Counted from the stretch's first letter, positions 46,813-55,475 are shown. The stretch: 64,000 bases of DNA from Kitasatospora aureofaciens (GCF_001188955.3 NZ_JPRF03000002.1:1-64000), one strand, 5' to 3'. The notes: generated by a model not told the origin, from the letters alone. Numbers and translations: made by a program.

Positions 46813-46865
46813 GCCGAAGGCTCTGCCCAGCGCGCCGCCGCGCCGAACCCGGCCGCCACCCGAAC

Positions 46866-46995
46866 GGACCACGCCAGGGCGAAACTCACCGCCCCTGACC
46901 TGCGATGGACGTTTCCGTCCCGGGATGCCCGGGCCCAGGGCGGGCAAACTCACCGGCGGCCCCGGGGCGAAACTCACCAGCCCGGGGCGAAACTC
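46866..46995. repeat. GGGGCGAAACTCACC repeats
   Basis: Four copies: GGGCGAAACTCACC (46868-), GGGCAAACTCACCGG (46943-), GGGGCGAAACTCACC (46966-) and GGGGCGAAACTCCCC (46985-). Related sequence lies at the start of the zinc-ribbon genes (15770-15800 and 50655-50720), inside the 49485-50681 coding region, near 51005, and in the palindrome at 43041-43079. Confidence 0.55.
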
Positions 46996-47027
46996 CCCAG
47001 TGCAGGTCACAGCTGCCAGGCCGGGTG

Positions 47028-47160
47028 CAACGCGCGCGAAGTGCAACACGCGCTGCCCATGGGCCCGGATCAGCACAGCGGGTGTTTTCGCAGGTCAGGG
47101 GTGCAACACGGCGGCCGGGCGATCCGGCGCGTTGCAGTCGTGTTGCACCCTCGCGTTGCA
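47028..47160. repeat. GTGCAACACG repeats
   Basis: GTGCAACGCG (47030), GTGCAACACG (47041), GTGCAACACG (47101) and, inverted, CGTGTTGCAC (47140) plus two CGCGTTGCAG copies. They lie between the stop of the replication-relaxation gene at 47184 and the small Cys-rich gene. They could be iterons or operator sites. Confidence 0.5.
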
Positions 47161-47183
47161 GTGCTGGCCGAACTGCCGGGGGG

Positions 47184-48410
47184 TCAGGAGCGGCGCCACC
47201 AGGAGCCGGTGTTCTTCGCCCTGGCCGCTTGGGCGGCCGCGACTGCAGCCGCTTCGGCGGCGAGCTGGGCCCGTTTCCGGTCGGACTCCTCCCGCTGGCA
47301 GGACGCGCACACCGTCTCGCCCCAGCGTGCCCGGTCCCACTCCGCGTCGGTGAGCTTCGCCTCGCAGCGGGTGCAGGCCGGTCGGCTCGCCTCCCGCTCG
47401 GCCTGGTCGCGGGCGCGGCGGGCGGCGGCCGCGGCCTGGCGCTCGATGGCGAGGAGCCGGTCGCCGTCCGGGTTGTCCAGCGCGGCGGTGAGGGTGTGCC
47501 AGCCGGCCCGGCCGAAGCGCCGCCACACCAGCGCGTCGGCGCCGTGGGCGTCGAGCAGCTGCAGCGTGGTGGCGACCACCGGCAGCGCCTGGTGGTAGTT
47601 GCCGGCCGACACCCCCGCGAACGGGTACGGGCGCGGGCTCCAGTAGGCGGCGGAGCCGGCCTCCACCGCGTCGAGGCGGCGCAGCAGCCGCTGGTGGTCG
47701 CGTTCGGCCTTGGCGGCCTTCTGCTCGGGGGTGAGGGGCTTGGTGCCGGGGCGGTCGCGTTTGCGGCCGGGGGTGAGGACCAGGGCGACGGGCGGGTAGC
47801 CCTCGTGACGGGTGGGCGGGTAGACGGTGCGCCAGTGCCGGTGGGCGTGGACGGCGGCCCCATCGTGCCGGGCGGCCTTCGCTCGCGCCTTGTCGGCGCC
47901 CTTGGCGAGCAGCTCGCACCAGGCGGTGTAGGAGGCGAGCTTCTCCACCAGTTGGCCGACCGTCTCGTTGTCCCGGTCGACCTCGACCAGGAGCACCGGC
48001 ACCTTCGCGCCGGGGTCGCGCAGCACGAGGTCGGCATAGCGGGCCGGGCGGCCGGGCACCGCGTGGCGGACCTCGGTGGTGAGGGTCAGCGGCGATCCAT
48101 GGCCGGCCCGGGCCAGGTGCCCGGCGGTGGCGACGACGTCCAGGGCGTGCTCGTCGTAGCCGGCCCTCTCCTGCTCGCGGACGGTGGACAGCTTCGTCCC
48201 GCGGGGCAGGAATCCGGCGGCTTCCTTGTGGCCGGCCTTGGTAAGGCACCAGAGCTTACGGCCGCGGGCCCAGCCGTCCGGGCGCGCCTTGCCCGCGTCC
48301 TGAAGGTCGAGCAGCGCGTCGCGCGTCGCCTTGTCGCAGGCCTGGCCGGGCAGCGCCAAATTTCGGAGCTCACGGCCGGTGGCGCGCTGGAACAGGACGA
48401 GCGCCACCAT
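47184..48410 (-). CDS. Replication-relaxation family protein, second intact copy
   Basis: 408 aa from ATG 48410, preceded by AGGAGGAACGTC, an excellent ribosome site; the open frame continues upstream to 48686 as a Thr/Pro-rich stretch that is probably not translated. N-terminal winged helix (LVLFQRATGRELRNLALPGQ; TRDALLDLQDAGKARP), then WARGRKLWCLTKAGHKEA, PVLLVEVDRDNETVGQLVEK and PPVALVLTPG. A C-terminal CxxC...CxxC zinc finger (CTRCEAKLTD, VCASCQREES) is added, unlike the copy at 43333. It probably has a different DNA target. Confidence 0.75.
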   Translation of the reverse strand: MVALVLFQRATGRELRNLALPGQACDKATRDALLDLQDAGKARPDGWARGRKLWCLTKAGHKEAAGFLPRGTKLSTVREQERAGYDEHALDVVATAGHLARAGHGSPLTLTTEVRHAVPGRPARYADLVLRDPGAKVPVLLVEVDRDNETVGQLVEKLASYTAWCELLAKGADKARAKAARHDGAAVHAHRHWRTVYPPTRHEGYPPVALVLTPGRKRDRPGTKPLTPEQKAAKAERDHQRLLRRLDAVEAGSAAYWSPRPYPFAGVSAGNYHQALPVVATTLQLLDAHGADALVWRRFGRAGWHTLTAALDNPDGDRLLAIERQAAAAARRARDQAEREASRPACTRCEAKLTDAEWDRARWGETVCASCQREESDRKRAQLAAEAAAVAAAQAARAKNTGSWWRRS

Positions 48411-48940
48411 GACGTTCCTCCTGGCCGCAACCGTCGCACGCTGCCTGCGCCTGCGGCTTCCAGGAGCAGCGGTAGAAGGGTTGTCGCCACGCCGGCGACC
48501 CCTTGTCCGCAGCTGCTGGCCTGCCGAAACGGGCCCCCCGTTCGACGGGGCGGTGGAGGTGCCGGTGGAGGTGCCGTGCGGGCCCTTGGCCCGGCCGGTC
48601 GAGGCCTTCGCCGGTTCACCCGGCAGGTGGCCGGCGGCCGGGTCGGCGTCGTCCGGATCGGGCGCAGCGAGCGAGGTGGTGGTCATCGGGTTGGCCTTCC
48701 GTCAGCAGGAAGCCGGAACCGGCGCGGTGGCTGGCCCGGCACCCGGGCTGGCCGCCCGGGTGCCGCCGACACTGCACACCGCCCCCTTGACCGCGGTCTG
48801 ACCGCACCTCTTGTCCGACCCCTTGACCAGCACGTTGTCCTGCCCGATTCGCCCCGGTCAGGCCCCTTGTCCTCCCGGAATGTCCGTGATCCGGATCACC
48901 GTAAGGCGATAGGTCGCGAGCCCGCTGCGATCCTGACGTC

Positions 48941-49369
48941 ATGACGATTGAGCGGCATGCCGCTGAAGCGGCGACCCGGTTCCGAAGAGCCCTGGAGACG
49001 TCGAGCGAGGAGACCCGGCTGATCGGGCTGCGTGAGTTCCCGCACGGTGCCTGCCTGGACGCCTCGCTGCTGCTTGCCGAGTACCTGGAGGACTGCGGTC
49101 TGGGGACGTGGGAGTGCGTGGCGGGGGAGCGCCCCTTCAGACCGGCGCTACCGCAGAGCCACGCCTGGCTGGAGCAGGATGGCTTGATCCTGGACATCAC
49201 TGCCGACCAGTTCGACGACGCGCCGAGGCAGGCCGTGTGGGTCACCCGCGACCCCAGTTGGCACCAGCAGTTCGGCGATCCCGAGCCGCGCGCGCGGCTG
49301 TGGCGACCGCAGGATGAAGAGCTTCTCGACGCCTACGACGAACTCCGGGCGATTGCCGACGGCCGATAG
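48941..49369 (+). CDS. Small protein with Cys-His-Asp triad (transglutaminase/papain-like fold)
   Basis: 142 aa. Cys38 follows a Gly at the start of a helix (FPHGACLDASLLLAEYL), His74 is in SHAWLEQDG and Asp85 in LILDITADQF. This order and spacing match transglutaminase-like cysteine hydrolases in compact form. It may be a protease, amidase or an effector such as a bacterial toxin or immunity-associated enzyme; nothing nearby settles it. ATG 48941 is taken as start; the next ATG is not better placed. Confidence 0.6.
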   Translation: MTIERHAAEAATRFRRALETSSEETRLIGLREFPHGACLDASLLLAEYLEDCGLGTWECVAGERPFRPALPQSHAWLEQDGLILDITADQFDDAPRQAVWVTRDPSWHQQFGDPEPRARLWRPQDEELLDAYDELRAIADGR

Positions 49370-49484
49370 GAGCGCTCGGCCAGCGCGGTGCGGCGCGCGG
49401 TCCACGCCGTGCCGGCAGGTTGTCGGCGGGCTGGTCGCCGCCGTCGCCGGGGGTCGGGGTGAGGCGCCGGTAGGGCGGCGCGGG

Positions 49485-50681
49485 TCAGAGGTTCTGCAGG
49501 TACGCGGTGTGGACGGTGAACGCGGCCTGCTCGGGGGTGTCGTGGAGCATCGCTTCCTGGGTGTGGACGTCGCCGATGAAGTAGCCCTCGTACACCGCCA
49601 CCCAGCGGTCGCCGATGCCGGTCAGGCCGCGCTCCACCCAGCCGATCTGGTGGCCCTCGCCCGTCACGAGGTAGACATCCGGATTGACCGTCCAGCCAGC
49701 CAGCGCCCACCAGTCGCCGAACCGCCCCGCATCGAGGGCGACGCGCACGTCGCTTGGGGGCAGGCGGCGGTGCATCGGGTCGGCCGGGACGGGGACCTCG
49801 GTGGGCTGCTGCGGCGTGGCCGGGGTGGGCTGAGCGGGTGTGGGCCGGGGTGCGGTCTGCTGCTGGGCGAGGCGCTGGTCGACGAGCCCGCGCAGCCGCT
49901 CGCCGTCGGGCAGGGTTTCGCCCCGGGGAGCAACGGGCGCCGCGGTGGCCGGCTGCGCGACCGGCCGTGTTTCCCCCCGAGGAGGAACCGGCGCCGAGGA
50001 GGCCTGCGGCCGGGCCGGGACGGGGTCGGTGGGCGAGGGAGTTTCGCCCCGGGGCGCGACCGGCGCGGGCCGGTCCGCAGGGCCGGGGCCGCCGGTCGCC
50101 GGCGCCGGTCTGGGGGTGGCCGCAGGCCTCGCCGACGCCGGTACGCCCGTGCTCGCGGGGGTGTCGGACAAGGCCGCGGTTTCGCCCCGAGGTGAAACGA
50201 TGGGCTCCGGTCCGCTCTCGCCGGAGGTGGAGGTCTGGGTGGGGTGGGCGCTCAGAATCCGCTCGGCGAGCTCGCGGTGCCGCGCGGTCAGGCCGTCGGC
50301 GGCACGGAGGACCTCCTCCAGGGCTTGGCGGGCAAGGGCTCCGTCACCCTCGCGCTCCGCGCGCTCCAGCTGGAGGAGGAAGCGCTCGCCGTGGCGGCGC
50401 AGCTCCTCGCCGAGTTCCAGCAGCTCGGCGGCCGGGCCGTCGGCGGGCAGGTCGGCGAGGGGCGGAGTTTCGCCCCGGGGGTTTTCGGGGGCCGCGGTGA
50501 GCACCTGCTCCCGCTTCTCCTTCTCCCGGGCGCGGTCCGCCTTCGACGAGCACGCCTTCGAGCAGTACTTCCTCGGGCGGCCCGTGGCGCTCGGCTCCAT
50601 CTCCTTGCCGCACACCGTGCAGGTCGGCGCGCCGAACAGCATCGACTCGGCCATCGACTTCTGCCCCGGGGAGAAACTCAT
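49485..50681 (-). CDS. Zinc-ribbon protein with PRGET repeats
   Basis: 398 aa from ATG 50681 (alternative ATG 50654). An N-terminal zinc ribbon (PTCTVCGKEMEPSATGRPRK, YCSKACSSKADRAREK) leads into a helical segment and a long Pro/Ala linker containing PRGET five times. The C-terminal domain is DPDVYLVTGEGHQIGWVERG-like (GWVERGLTGIGDRWVAVYEG). The PRGET codons are themselves copies of the GGGGCGAAAC DNA motif. Similar layout to 14359-15798. A DNA-binding plasmid maintenance role is inference. Confidence 0.6.
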   Translation of the reverse strand: MSFSPGQKSMAESMLFGAPTCTVCGKEMEPSATGRPRKYCSKACSSKADRAREKEKREQVLTAAPENPRGETPPLADLPADGPAAELLELGEELRRHGERFLLQLERAEREGDGALARQALEEVLRAADGLTARHRELAERILSAHPTQTSTSGESGPEPIVSPRGETAALSDTPASTGVPASARPAATPRPAPATGGPGPADRPAPVAPRGETPSPTDPVPARPQASSAPVPPRGETRPVAQPATAAPVAPRGETLPDGERLRGLVDQRLAQQQTAPRPTPAQPTPATPQQPTEVPVPADPMHRRLPPSDVRVALDAGRFGDWWALAGWTVNPDVYLVTGEGHQIGWVERGLTGIGDRWVAVYEGYFIGDVHTQEAMLHDTPEQAAFTVHTAYLQNL

Positions 50682-50778
50682 GATCGGGATGCTAGTCCGG
50701 CGCTGCGCCGCCTTTCGCCCCGGGGTGAAACGCCACGCCCCGGCGGGCAGCAGCAGCCCGTCGCAGCAGCGCATCACC

Positions 50779-51237
50779 GGTTGCGCAGCGCTGCGCAACC
50801 GTCCTTTCGCAAGCGCATCCGATGCTGCAACCGGCCGTTGCGCATGCGCAGCGGGCCCGATCGTTGTTGCAACAACCGGCCCTGCCGGCGGCGTCGGCGG
50901 CAGGGCCGCCGGGCCATGCCCGAGGCCTGCGACGGGGCGGGTGCGATCCCGTTCGCACCTGTGGTGACCTGCGGTGGGGAGTTTGCGTCGCACCCAATGG
51001 GCGGCGAACTCACCGGTCCTTGCGCGCCCGGGGCCGGGCGGCTGCGACGCCGGTCGCACCGTCGCAGGCCGGTCGCTTGCGCAGCCAGCGGCCGGTCGCA
51101 GTCGCACTCCGTTCACCCGCGCGGGCCGTCGCAGTCACAGCCCCGGCGTGCAGCAAGGGTGACCTTGCTGCACCCTGCTGCCCCATGCCGCGGGCCGAGC
51201 AGCGAGGTAGCAAGGGCTGCCTTGCTACCTCGCTGCT
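50779..51237. promoter_or_regulatory. Palindrome-rich intergenic zone upstream of cassette copy 2
   Basis: It includes a 22-nt loopless palindrome GGTTGCGCAGC/complement at 50779-50800, TGCGCATGCGCA at 50839-50850 and GTTGTTGCAACAAC at 50863-50876. GTCGCA/GGTCGC units recur at 51045-51135. There is an 11-bp hairpin GTGCAGCAAGG-GTGA at 51148-51173, and an 18-bp-arm hairpin (AGCAGCGAGGTAGCAAGG, loop GCTG) at 51198-51237. It separates the divergent zinc-ribbon gene and cassette gene A. A candidate origin or dense operator region. Confidence 0.6.
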
Positions 51238-51322
51238 GCTCCGTGCAGCGGCGGTGGAGGCGGCTGGCTGCTGCACCCGGTGCTGCCCGTGACCGACAGT
51301 GCAGCGGGGCGGTTGCACGGGC

Positions 51323-51835
51323 ATGACGACCTCTCCGCTGTCCCGGCTGCCGAGCCCCTTCCCGGCCGAGGCCGAGCACCAGGCTGCCGAGCACGACGAC
51401 CAGGCGCTCGATGCCGACCAGCTGGCCGCGCTCCACCGGGCACGCGACACCGGGGAGGCAGCGGCCGCATGGGTGCGCTCTCTCGCCAGCCGCCAGGCAA
51501 ACGAGCCCCACGCCCTGGTCCTGGAGCGTGCGGCCGAGGCGATCGAACGGGCCAGCCACCAGGAAGTGATCCCCGGCGGCGACGGCGAGCTGACCGAGGA
51601 GCTGCGTTACTCGCTCGCCGCAGACGTGCTGCTCGGCGCCACCCACACCGCCACTCTGCCCGACCTCGCGCCGGGCGAGCGGATCCCGCTGGTCGCCGTG
51701 TGCGCGCTCGCGGCCGCCATGCCGTCCTGCGTGCTCGGCGACCTGCCGCGCGAGCTCACCCTGCTCGCCGACGAACTGGACGCCGCCACCACCGCCGGCC
51801 GCGCCGCCACCACGGCCACCGGTTCCGCCGGGTGA
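51323..51835 (+). CDS. Cassette gene A, copy 2
   Basis: 170 aa from ATG 51323. About 80-85 percent identical by eye to copy 1 (17321-17845), with the same ASHQEVIPGGDGEL and MPSCVLGDLPRELTLL blocks. The start agrees with copy 1, where ATG follows GTTGCACGGGC-like sequence. Its TGA overlaps the GTG of a possible extended gene B. No domain is recognised. Retention of two copies suggests selection, or that both arrived by separate plasmid captures. Confidence 0.7.
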   Translation: MTTSPLSRLPSPFPAEAEHQAAEHDDQALDADQLAALHRARDTGEAAAAWVRSLASRQANEPHALVLERAAEAIERASHQEVIPGGDGELTEELRYSLAADVLLGATHTATLPDLAPGERIPLVAVCALAAAMPSCVLGDLPRELTLLADELDAATTAGRAATTATGSAG

Positions 51836-51938
51836 GCACGACCAGGCGCCGGGCGCTCGGGCCCGGCGCCGCCCGGGTGCTGACCGACACCGTCCGGGCA
51901 CCCCGCACTCCGCCGCCGTCGACACCGCCCTGCACACC

Positions 51939-52322
51939 GTGCTGGAGGAGTTCGAGCAGACCGCCGAGCCGTGGCGGGAGGCCTTCGAGGACCTGGACGA
52001 AGATGTCCTCGCCGAGACCGCCGCCGAGGCGCGCTCCTTCGGTGCCGACCCGGCCGCCGCCGTCGATGAGCTGGTGCGCGCCCTGCTCGGTCAGCTCGAC
52101 CACTGGCAGCAGGCCATCGGCGAGGTCGGGCGCGCGCTCACCGCGGCCGCGCAGGAGAGGCCGCTGCCCGAGTGGGCCGCCGACGCCGGCCGCACCGAGG
52201 ACGTCCGCTGGCGCCGGGCCCGCCAGGCGCTACTGGAGGCCATCGCCCGCCACCACCACGGCACCCTTCCCGCCGGACGACCGGCCGTGGTGATCACCGG
52301 TGCCCGCCGCGCGGGAGAATGA
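51939..52322 (+). CDS. Cassette gene B, copy 2
   Basis: 127 aa from GTG 51939. Helical, acidic (AFEDLDEDVLAETAAEARSF; DELVRALLGQLDHWQQAIGE) and ending VITGARRAGE. An extra N-terminal segment, MSTTRRRALGPGAARVLTDT, lies in another frame from GTG 51832 (overlapping the stop of A). Joining it would need a frameshift near 51900, so the true N-terminus may be longer and this copy may carry an indel. The stop overlaps gene C (ATGA). Function unknown. Confidence 0.55.
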   Translation: MLEEFEQTAEPWREAFEDLDEDVLAETAAEARSFGADPAAAVDELVRALLGQLDHWQQAIGEVGRALTAAAQERPLPEWAADAGRTEDVRWRRARQALLEAIARHHHGTLPAGRPAVVITGARRAGE

Positions 52323-52585
52323 GCCGGGTGACCAGCACCCAGCCCCTGCCCCGCGGCATCAGCGCCCTGATCCCGAACGCCCACGCCCAGGCGACACCCG
52401 GCGAACTCGCGGCCGCCCAGCTCCTCCACCTGCGATCGGCGACCGTCCCAGTGCCGGTCCTCGCCGCGGCCGCCGCGCTGATCGCCGCGCAGCTGGAAGA
52501 CCCGGACCCTGCCACCCGCGAAGCCGCAGTCGCCGTCCACGCCCGCCTGCTCGCCGCCATCGAGGACGCCGAACCCGGCCGGTAG
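52319..52585 (+). CDS. Cassette gene C, copy 2
   Basis: 88 aa, nearly identical to copy 1. MSRVTSTQPLPRGISALIPN, then AAAALIAAQLEDPDPATREA, ending EDAEPGR. It is translationally coupled to gene B. The high identity between the two gene C copies, greater than that of gene B, suggests C is the most constrained member. It is followed by GTCCCA-rich DNA and a strong hairpin. Confidence 0.65.
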   Translation: MSRVTSTQPLPRGISALIPNAHAQATPGELAAAQLLHLRSATVPVPVLAAAAALIAAQLEDPDPATREAAVAVHARLLAAIEDAEPGR

Positions 52586-52764
52586 CCGGCCACGGTCCCA
52601 GCCCTGTCCCAGCGCCTTCGCCCAGCGCTCCCACCAGGCAGAACAGGGTGGGACAGTCCCAGATCCGTCCCAGCAAAACGCCCGAAACGGAAACCCTGAG
52701 ACACGGGAGAAAAGGGTTGGGGCAGCCTGTCCCATTCCCGGAGTCGTGCGGTGCGAGGTGCAGC

Positions 52765-52811
52765 CCGGCCGGTCCCGGGGAAGCAGGGGGGTGTTCCCCG
52801 GGACCGGCCGG
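52765..52811 (+). terminator. Long perfect hairpin after cassette copy 2
   Basis: Arms of 18 bp (CCGGCCGGTCCCGGGGAA and complement) surround an 11-nt loop. It lies 180 bp beyond the stop of gene C. It probably ends the cassette transcript. Confidence 0.6.
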
Positions 52812-53043
52812 TGGGAGGTCAGCAGCGCCGGGGGGCCGGGGCGCAGCTGCTCTGCTCGGCGCCCGGTGATGCTGTGGCGGGGCCGCCGTGCCGGGAATGT
52901 TAGGCCTCGGACGCCGGGGTGAGAAGTGTTCTGACCTGGGATTTTTCGGCCGCGAACATGCCATCCGCAGAGCATGGCTCCACCAGTGCACCGAGTACGT
53001 CAAAGGGGGTGTGCTCCGGCGGCCGGTGCGCCACGATGACGCG

Positions 53044-53322
53044 ATGGACGACACCCAGGCGATCGTCGACTTCCTGCGCGACAACTACCGCCACCACATC
53101 GAGACCCGCGAAAGCATCCACAACGCGGTGATCACCGGCCGCATCCCCGCCTTCGACGGCGACCGCCGCAAACACGCCGACATCACCCTTCAGTCCGTGC
53201 ACGAGGCCCAGTCGATGCTGGAGCTGTTCGAGACCACCATCGTGGCCCACCTCGGCACCGCCGGTCCCATGGGCGCGATCGCCGAGCAGCAGCTGCGCAT
53301 CCTCGCCCGGCCGTTCCTGTAG
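53044..53322 (+). CDS. 92-aa helical protein of unknown function
   Basis: Starts MDDTQAIVDFLRDNYRHHIE and contains HEAQSMLELFETTIVAHLGT. Mostly helical, with no known domain. ATG 53044 is the first plausible start; the frame is open upstream without a ribosome site. It sits between the cassette and the FSDPDRQI gene. The charged composition and good codon bias support it as a real gene. Confidence 0.55.
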   Translation: MDDTQAIVDFLRDNYRHHIETRESIHNAVITGRIPAFDGDRRKHADITLQSVHEAQSMLELFETTIVAHLGTAGPMGAIAEQQLRILARPFL

Positions 53323-53366
53323 CCCCGGCCGACGCGTTCCCCAGGCCGACCGCGTGGCGCCGCCAC

Positions 53367-53572
53367 GTGAGCGTCGGCCGCGACGCGATCACCCAGCAGC
53401 GCGCCGCCCAGCCCGGTATTGGTGCGCTCGCCCTCGAGGTCGTACCGGCCTACCTCTCCGACCGCCAGGCCGAGGACAGTGGTCTCGCCCGCCTCGCGAA
53501 CGACATCGGCATCACCACCGAGGAGATCCTTGCCTGCCGCCGCTACGCGATGTCCGGGGACGTCCGGGCCGG
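53367..53572 (+). pseudogene. Possible truncated gene cut by the FSDPDRQI unit
   Basis: From GTG 53367 the frame reads MSVGRDAITQQRAAQPGIGA and RLANDIGITTEEILACRRYA. It then runs into the reverse complement of the FSDPDRQI gene at 53573, exactly where the conserved unit begins. This suggests a gene whose 3' end was replaced. Short, so only weakly supported. Confidence 0.3.
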
Positions 53573-53785
53573 TCAGATCTGCCGGTCCGGGTCGGAGAAG
53601 GTCAGGCCGCCGGCCGCAAGCGGACGCCGGGCCGGTGCGGGCGCGGCCGCGCTCTCGCTGAGCGGCTGGCGGAAGTCGGCGCCCTGCTCGACCGGCAGCA
53701 GCCGGCGCCCGCTGGACTGAGCGGGCACGGGGGCGTCGACGGCGGACTCGGAGAAGCGCAGGGAGAGCCTGCGGCGGTCTGTCAT
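53573..53785 (-). CDS. Small protein ending FSDPDRQI, copy 2
   Basis: 70 aa, MTDRRRLSLRFSESAVDAP at the start, LLPVEQGADFRQPL in the middle and LTFSDPDRQI at the end. The start at 53785 is chosen by homology to copy 1; ATG 53803 would add MNDLHN. All three copies share sequence inward from TCAGATCTG at the stop codon. No domain is recognised. Confidence 0.5.
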   Translation of the reverse strand: MTDRRRLSLRFSESAVDAPVPAQSSGRRLLPVEQGADFRQPLSESAAAPAPARRPLAAGGLTFSDPDRQI

Positions 53786-53903
53786 GTTATGGAGGTCGTT
53801 CATCCTGTCCGTTTGTCCGCTCTGAGGCCGCCACCATCACTCCTCTCGGCTGCCCGCAGGCCCGCACCACGATCGGCGCGGGCCTGCCTTCCTCTCTCCT
53901 CAT

Positions 53904-54104
53904 TCACTCAGCGTGATCTTTGTCTGAGCTACATGAGTGTTCGGGGTGGGCAGGGGGCCCGATGGGATCGGTGCCCGGGGTGTTCATCCCTGACGCCGCT
54001 TTCCGTCGAAAGGCTTTGACTGCCTGGATGCTTAGGGCGACCAGCGCGGTGGCGGCCAGGGATCCGGCGCACTCGGAGCCGGCCGACAGCAGGAACTCTG
54101 TCAC
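53904..54104 (-). CDS. 66-aa protein with one transmembrane helix, coupled downstream gene
   Basis: GTG 54104 overlaps the TGA of the upstream gene (GTGA). VTEFLLSAGSECAGSLAATA, then LVALSIQAVKAFRRK suggest a single membrane helix followed by a Pro/His-rich tail. Coupling implies it works with the 54101-54964 product, perhaps as its membrane partner. Family unknown. Confidence 0.5.
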   Translation of the reverse strand: MTEFLLSAGSECAGSLAATALVALSIQAVKAFRRKAASGMNTPGTDPIGPPAHPEHSCSSDKDHAE

Positions 54105-54964
54105 TGGGCAGCACCGTTCAGGGCCGGGGTCCACAAGCCGGTCGGTCCATCCGCGCGCTGGCCGTCTTGTCGTCGCAGTTCCTGGACTGCGCGGCGGACC
54201 TTGCGGCGGACCTTCTCTCCGTCCTTATCCGGGTGAGTGCTGCCGGTCAACTCTGCGGCCTCGGTCCAACTGGCCACGCCGGGCTGGCCCAGGGCGAGGA
54301 CGACGGCCTGCTCAGTCGGCGCGAGACGGTCCAGGAGACCGACAAGGCGGCGGTCACCAGGGATCTGGTCGAGTACCCGGTCGTCCGGCAGGGTGCGGTC
54401 TGCCAGCAGGTCCCGCAGGGTCGCGCCCTCGTAGACCGGGGTCTCCAGCAATGCAATCCGACGGCCACGATGGGTCCGCCGCCAGAGCGGGGCCAGCTGG
54501 GAGTGAACGACCCGGGCTTCCGACCGCAGCAGGTGTACGGCCGCCGGAGCGCTGACACCTTCGTTGTGGATCAGAGATCCGGTCCACTCGCCGAGCAACG
54601 CGGTAGACACCGCCTCCCGCCACTGCTCGTCCTCCCCGAGCCCGAGAAACTGTGCGCCAAGTGCAGGCGCAAGAGTGTCGTCGCCTTCCAGGAACACTTG
54701 GCGGGCCAGCAGCGCGGCGAGAACGGTGGCCTCCGTACTCCCGGCCCATTCCGGGGCTCGCCCAAGCGCGTCGAGGACTTCGGAAGGAGCGAGCCGAGCT
54801 TCAGCGAGAGCTTCAAGGCCATAGGGCGGCGTCTCATCGGCGCTGCAGACGGCCACCTCGTAGGTCATCGCCAAGCGGACGAACGGCTTGCCATCCGAGC
54901 CGTACTCCATCGACTCCGACAGCTGTACGTCCGTAATGCCAGCGTGGACGCGGTGGTCATACAA
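54101..54964 (-). CDS. Regulator-like protein with C-terminal HTH
   Basis: 287 aa from TTG 54964, with GGGAGGT seven nt upstream; the frame is open to GTG 55063, but that stretch looks non-conserved. The N-terminal part (YDHRVHAGITDVQLSESMEY; VRLAMTYEVAVC) is beta-rich. The C-terminus resembles a sigma-70 region 4-like helix-turn-helix (LDRLAPTEQAVVLALGQPGV, ASWTEAAELTGSTHPDKDGE, KVRRKVRRAVQEL). Possibly a transcription factor. It is followed by the coupled 66-aa membrane protein gene. Confidence 0.55.
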   Translation of the reverse strand: MYDHRVHAGITDVQLSESMEYGSDGKPFVRLAMTYEVAVCSADETPPYGLEALAEARLAPSEVLDALGRAPEWAGSTEATVLAALLARQVFLEGDDTLAPALGAQFLGLGEDEQWREAVSTALLGEWTGSLIHNEGVSAPAAVHLLRSEARVVHSQLAPLWRRTHRGRRIALLETPVYEGATLRDLLADRTLPDDRVLDQIPGDRRLVGLLDRLAPTEQAVVLALGQPGVASWTEAAELTGSTHPDKDGEKVRRKVRRAVQELRRQDGQRADGPTGLWTPALNGAAQ

Positions 54965-55081
54965 CGTGAGACCTCCCAGTGGAGAAAGGGTTTCTACCTC
55001 TTGGGAGCGGCACGGGCCTCTTCCGGCAACAAATCTCGCCCTAGGTGGTGTGATCTGTGACACACATGGCGTTTGTGCTGG

Positions 55082-55453
55082 TCAAGCGGTGGTCATCGGA
55101 CGCCGACGGGCGGTTCGGCTGCACAGGTCGCTGAACCCGCTCTTGGACACGACAGTCAACGCGGTCACCGCCGCCAGCCGCACGGCGCCGTCCAGCACCG
55201 CAGGCGTGACCTGCTCGGCGACAACCTGCAGCACGCCGATCCGCGCGATGCCGTCGACCAGCGGCAGCCACGCCGACAGCGGCCGGCGGCGCGACAGTCG
55301 CAGCGACATCGTCCGGTACGCCCACCCGGCCACCGTGCCCTCGATCGCCAGCGCCCCACCGCCACCGCCATCACCCCCGCCCGGGCGGGGCAGCGGCACC
55401 AGCTCATCCTCCTGCACATCCGCCAGATAGACGGTCGCCGACGCCATCCCCAT
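55082..55453 (-). pseudogene. GAF-domain fragment of a SpoIIE/PP2C-type phosphatase
   Basis: TVYLADVQEDELVPLPRPGG, IEGTVAGWAYRTMSLRLSRR, WLPLVDGIARIGVLQVVAEQ and ALTVVSKSGFSDLCSRTARR match the N-terminal GAF domain of Streptomyces GAF-SpoIIE phosphatases. The protein stops after RPMTTA, where the intact family continues into its linker and phosphatase domain. The expected first 50 or so residues are also absent. It is a fragment cut at both ends. Confidence 0.6.
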
Positions 55454-55475
55454 CCGGCGGGCCGGGCCGCACCGG

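Noticed and set aside
54167-55060. 297-aa plus-strand open frame opposite the regulator gene
   Set aside because: The minus-strand frame has the ribosome site, coupled downstream gene and HTH pattern; the plus frame shows none.
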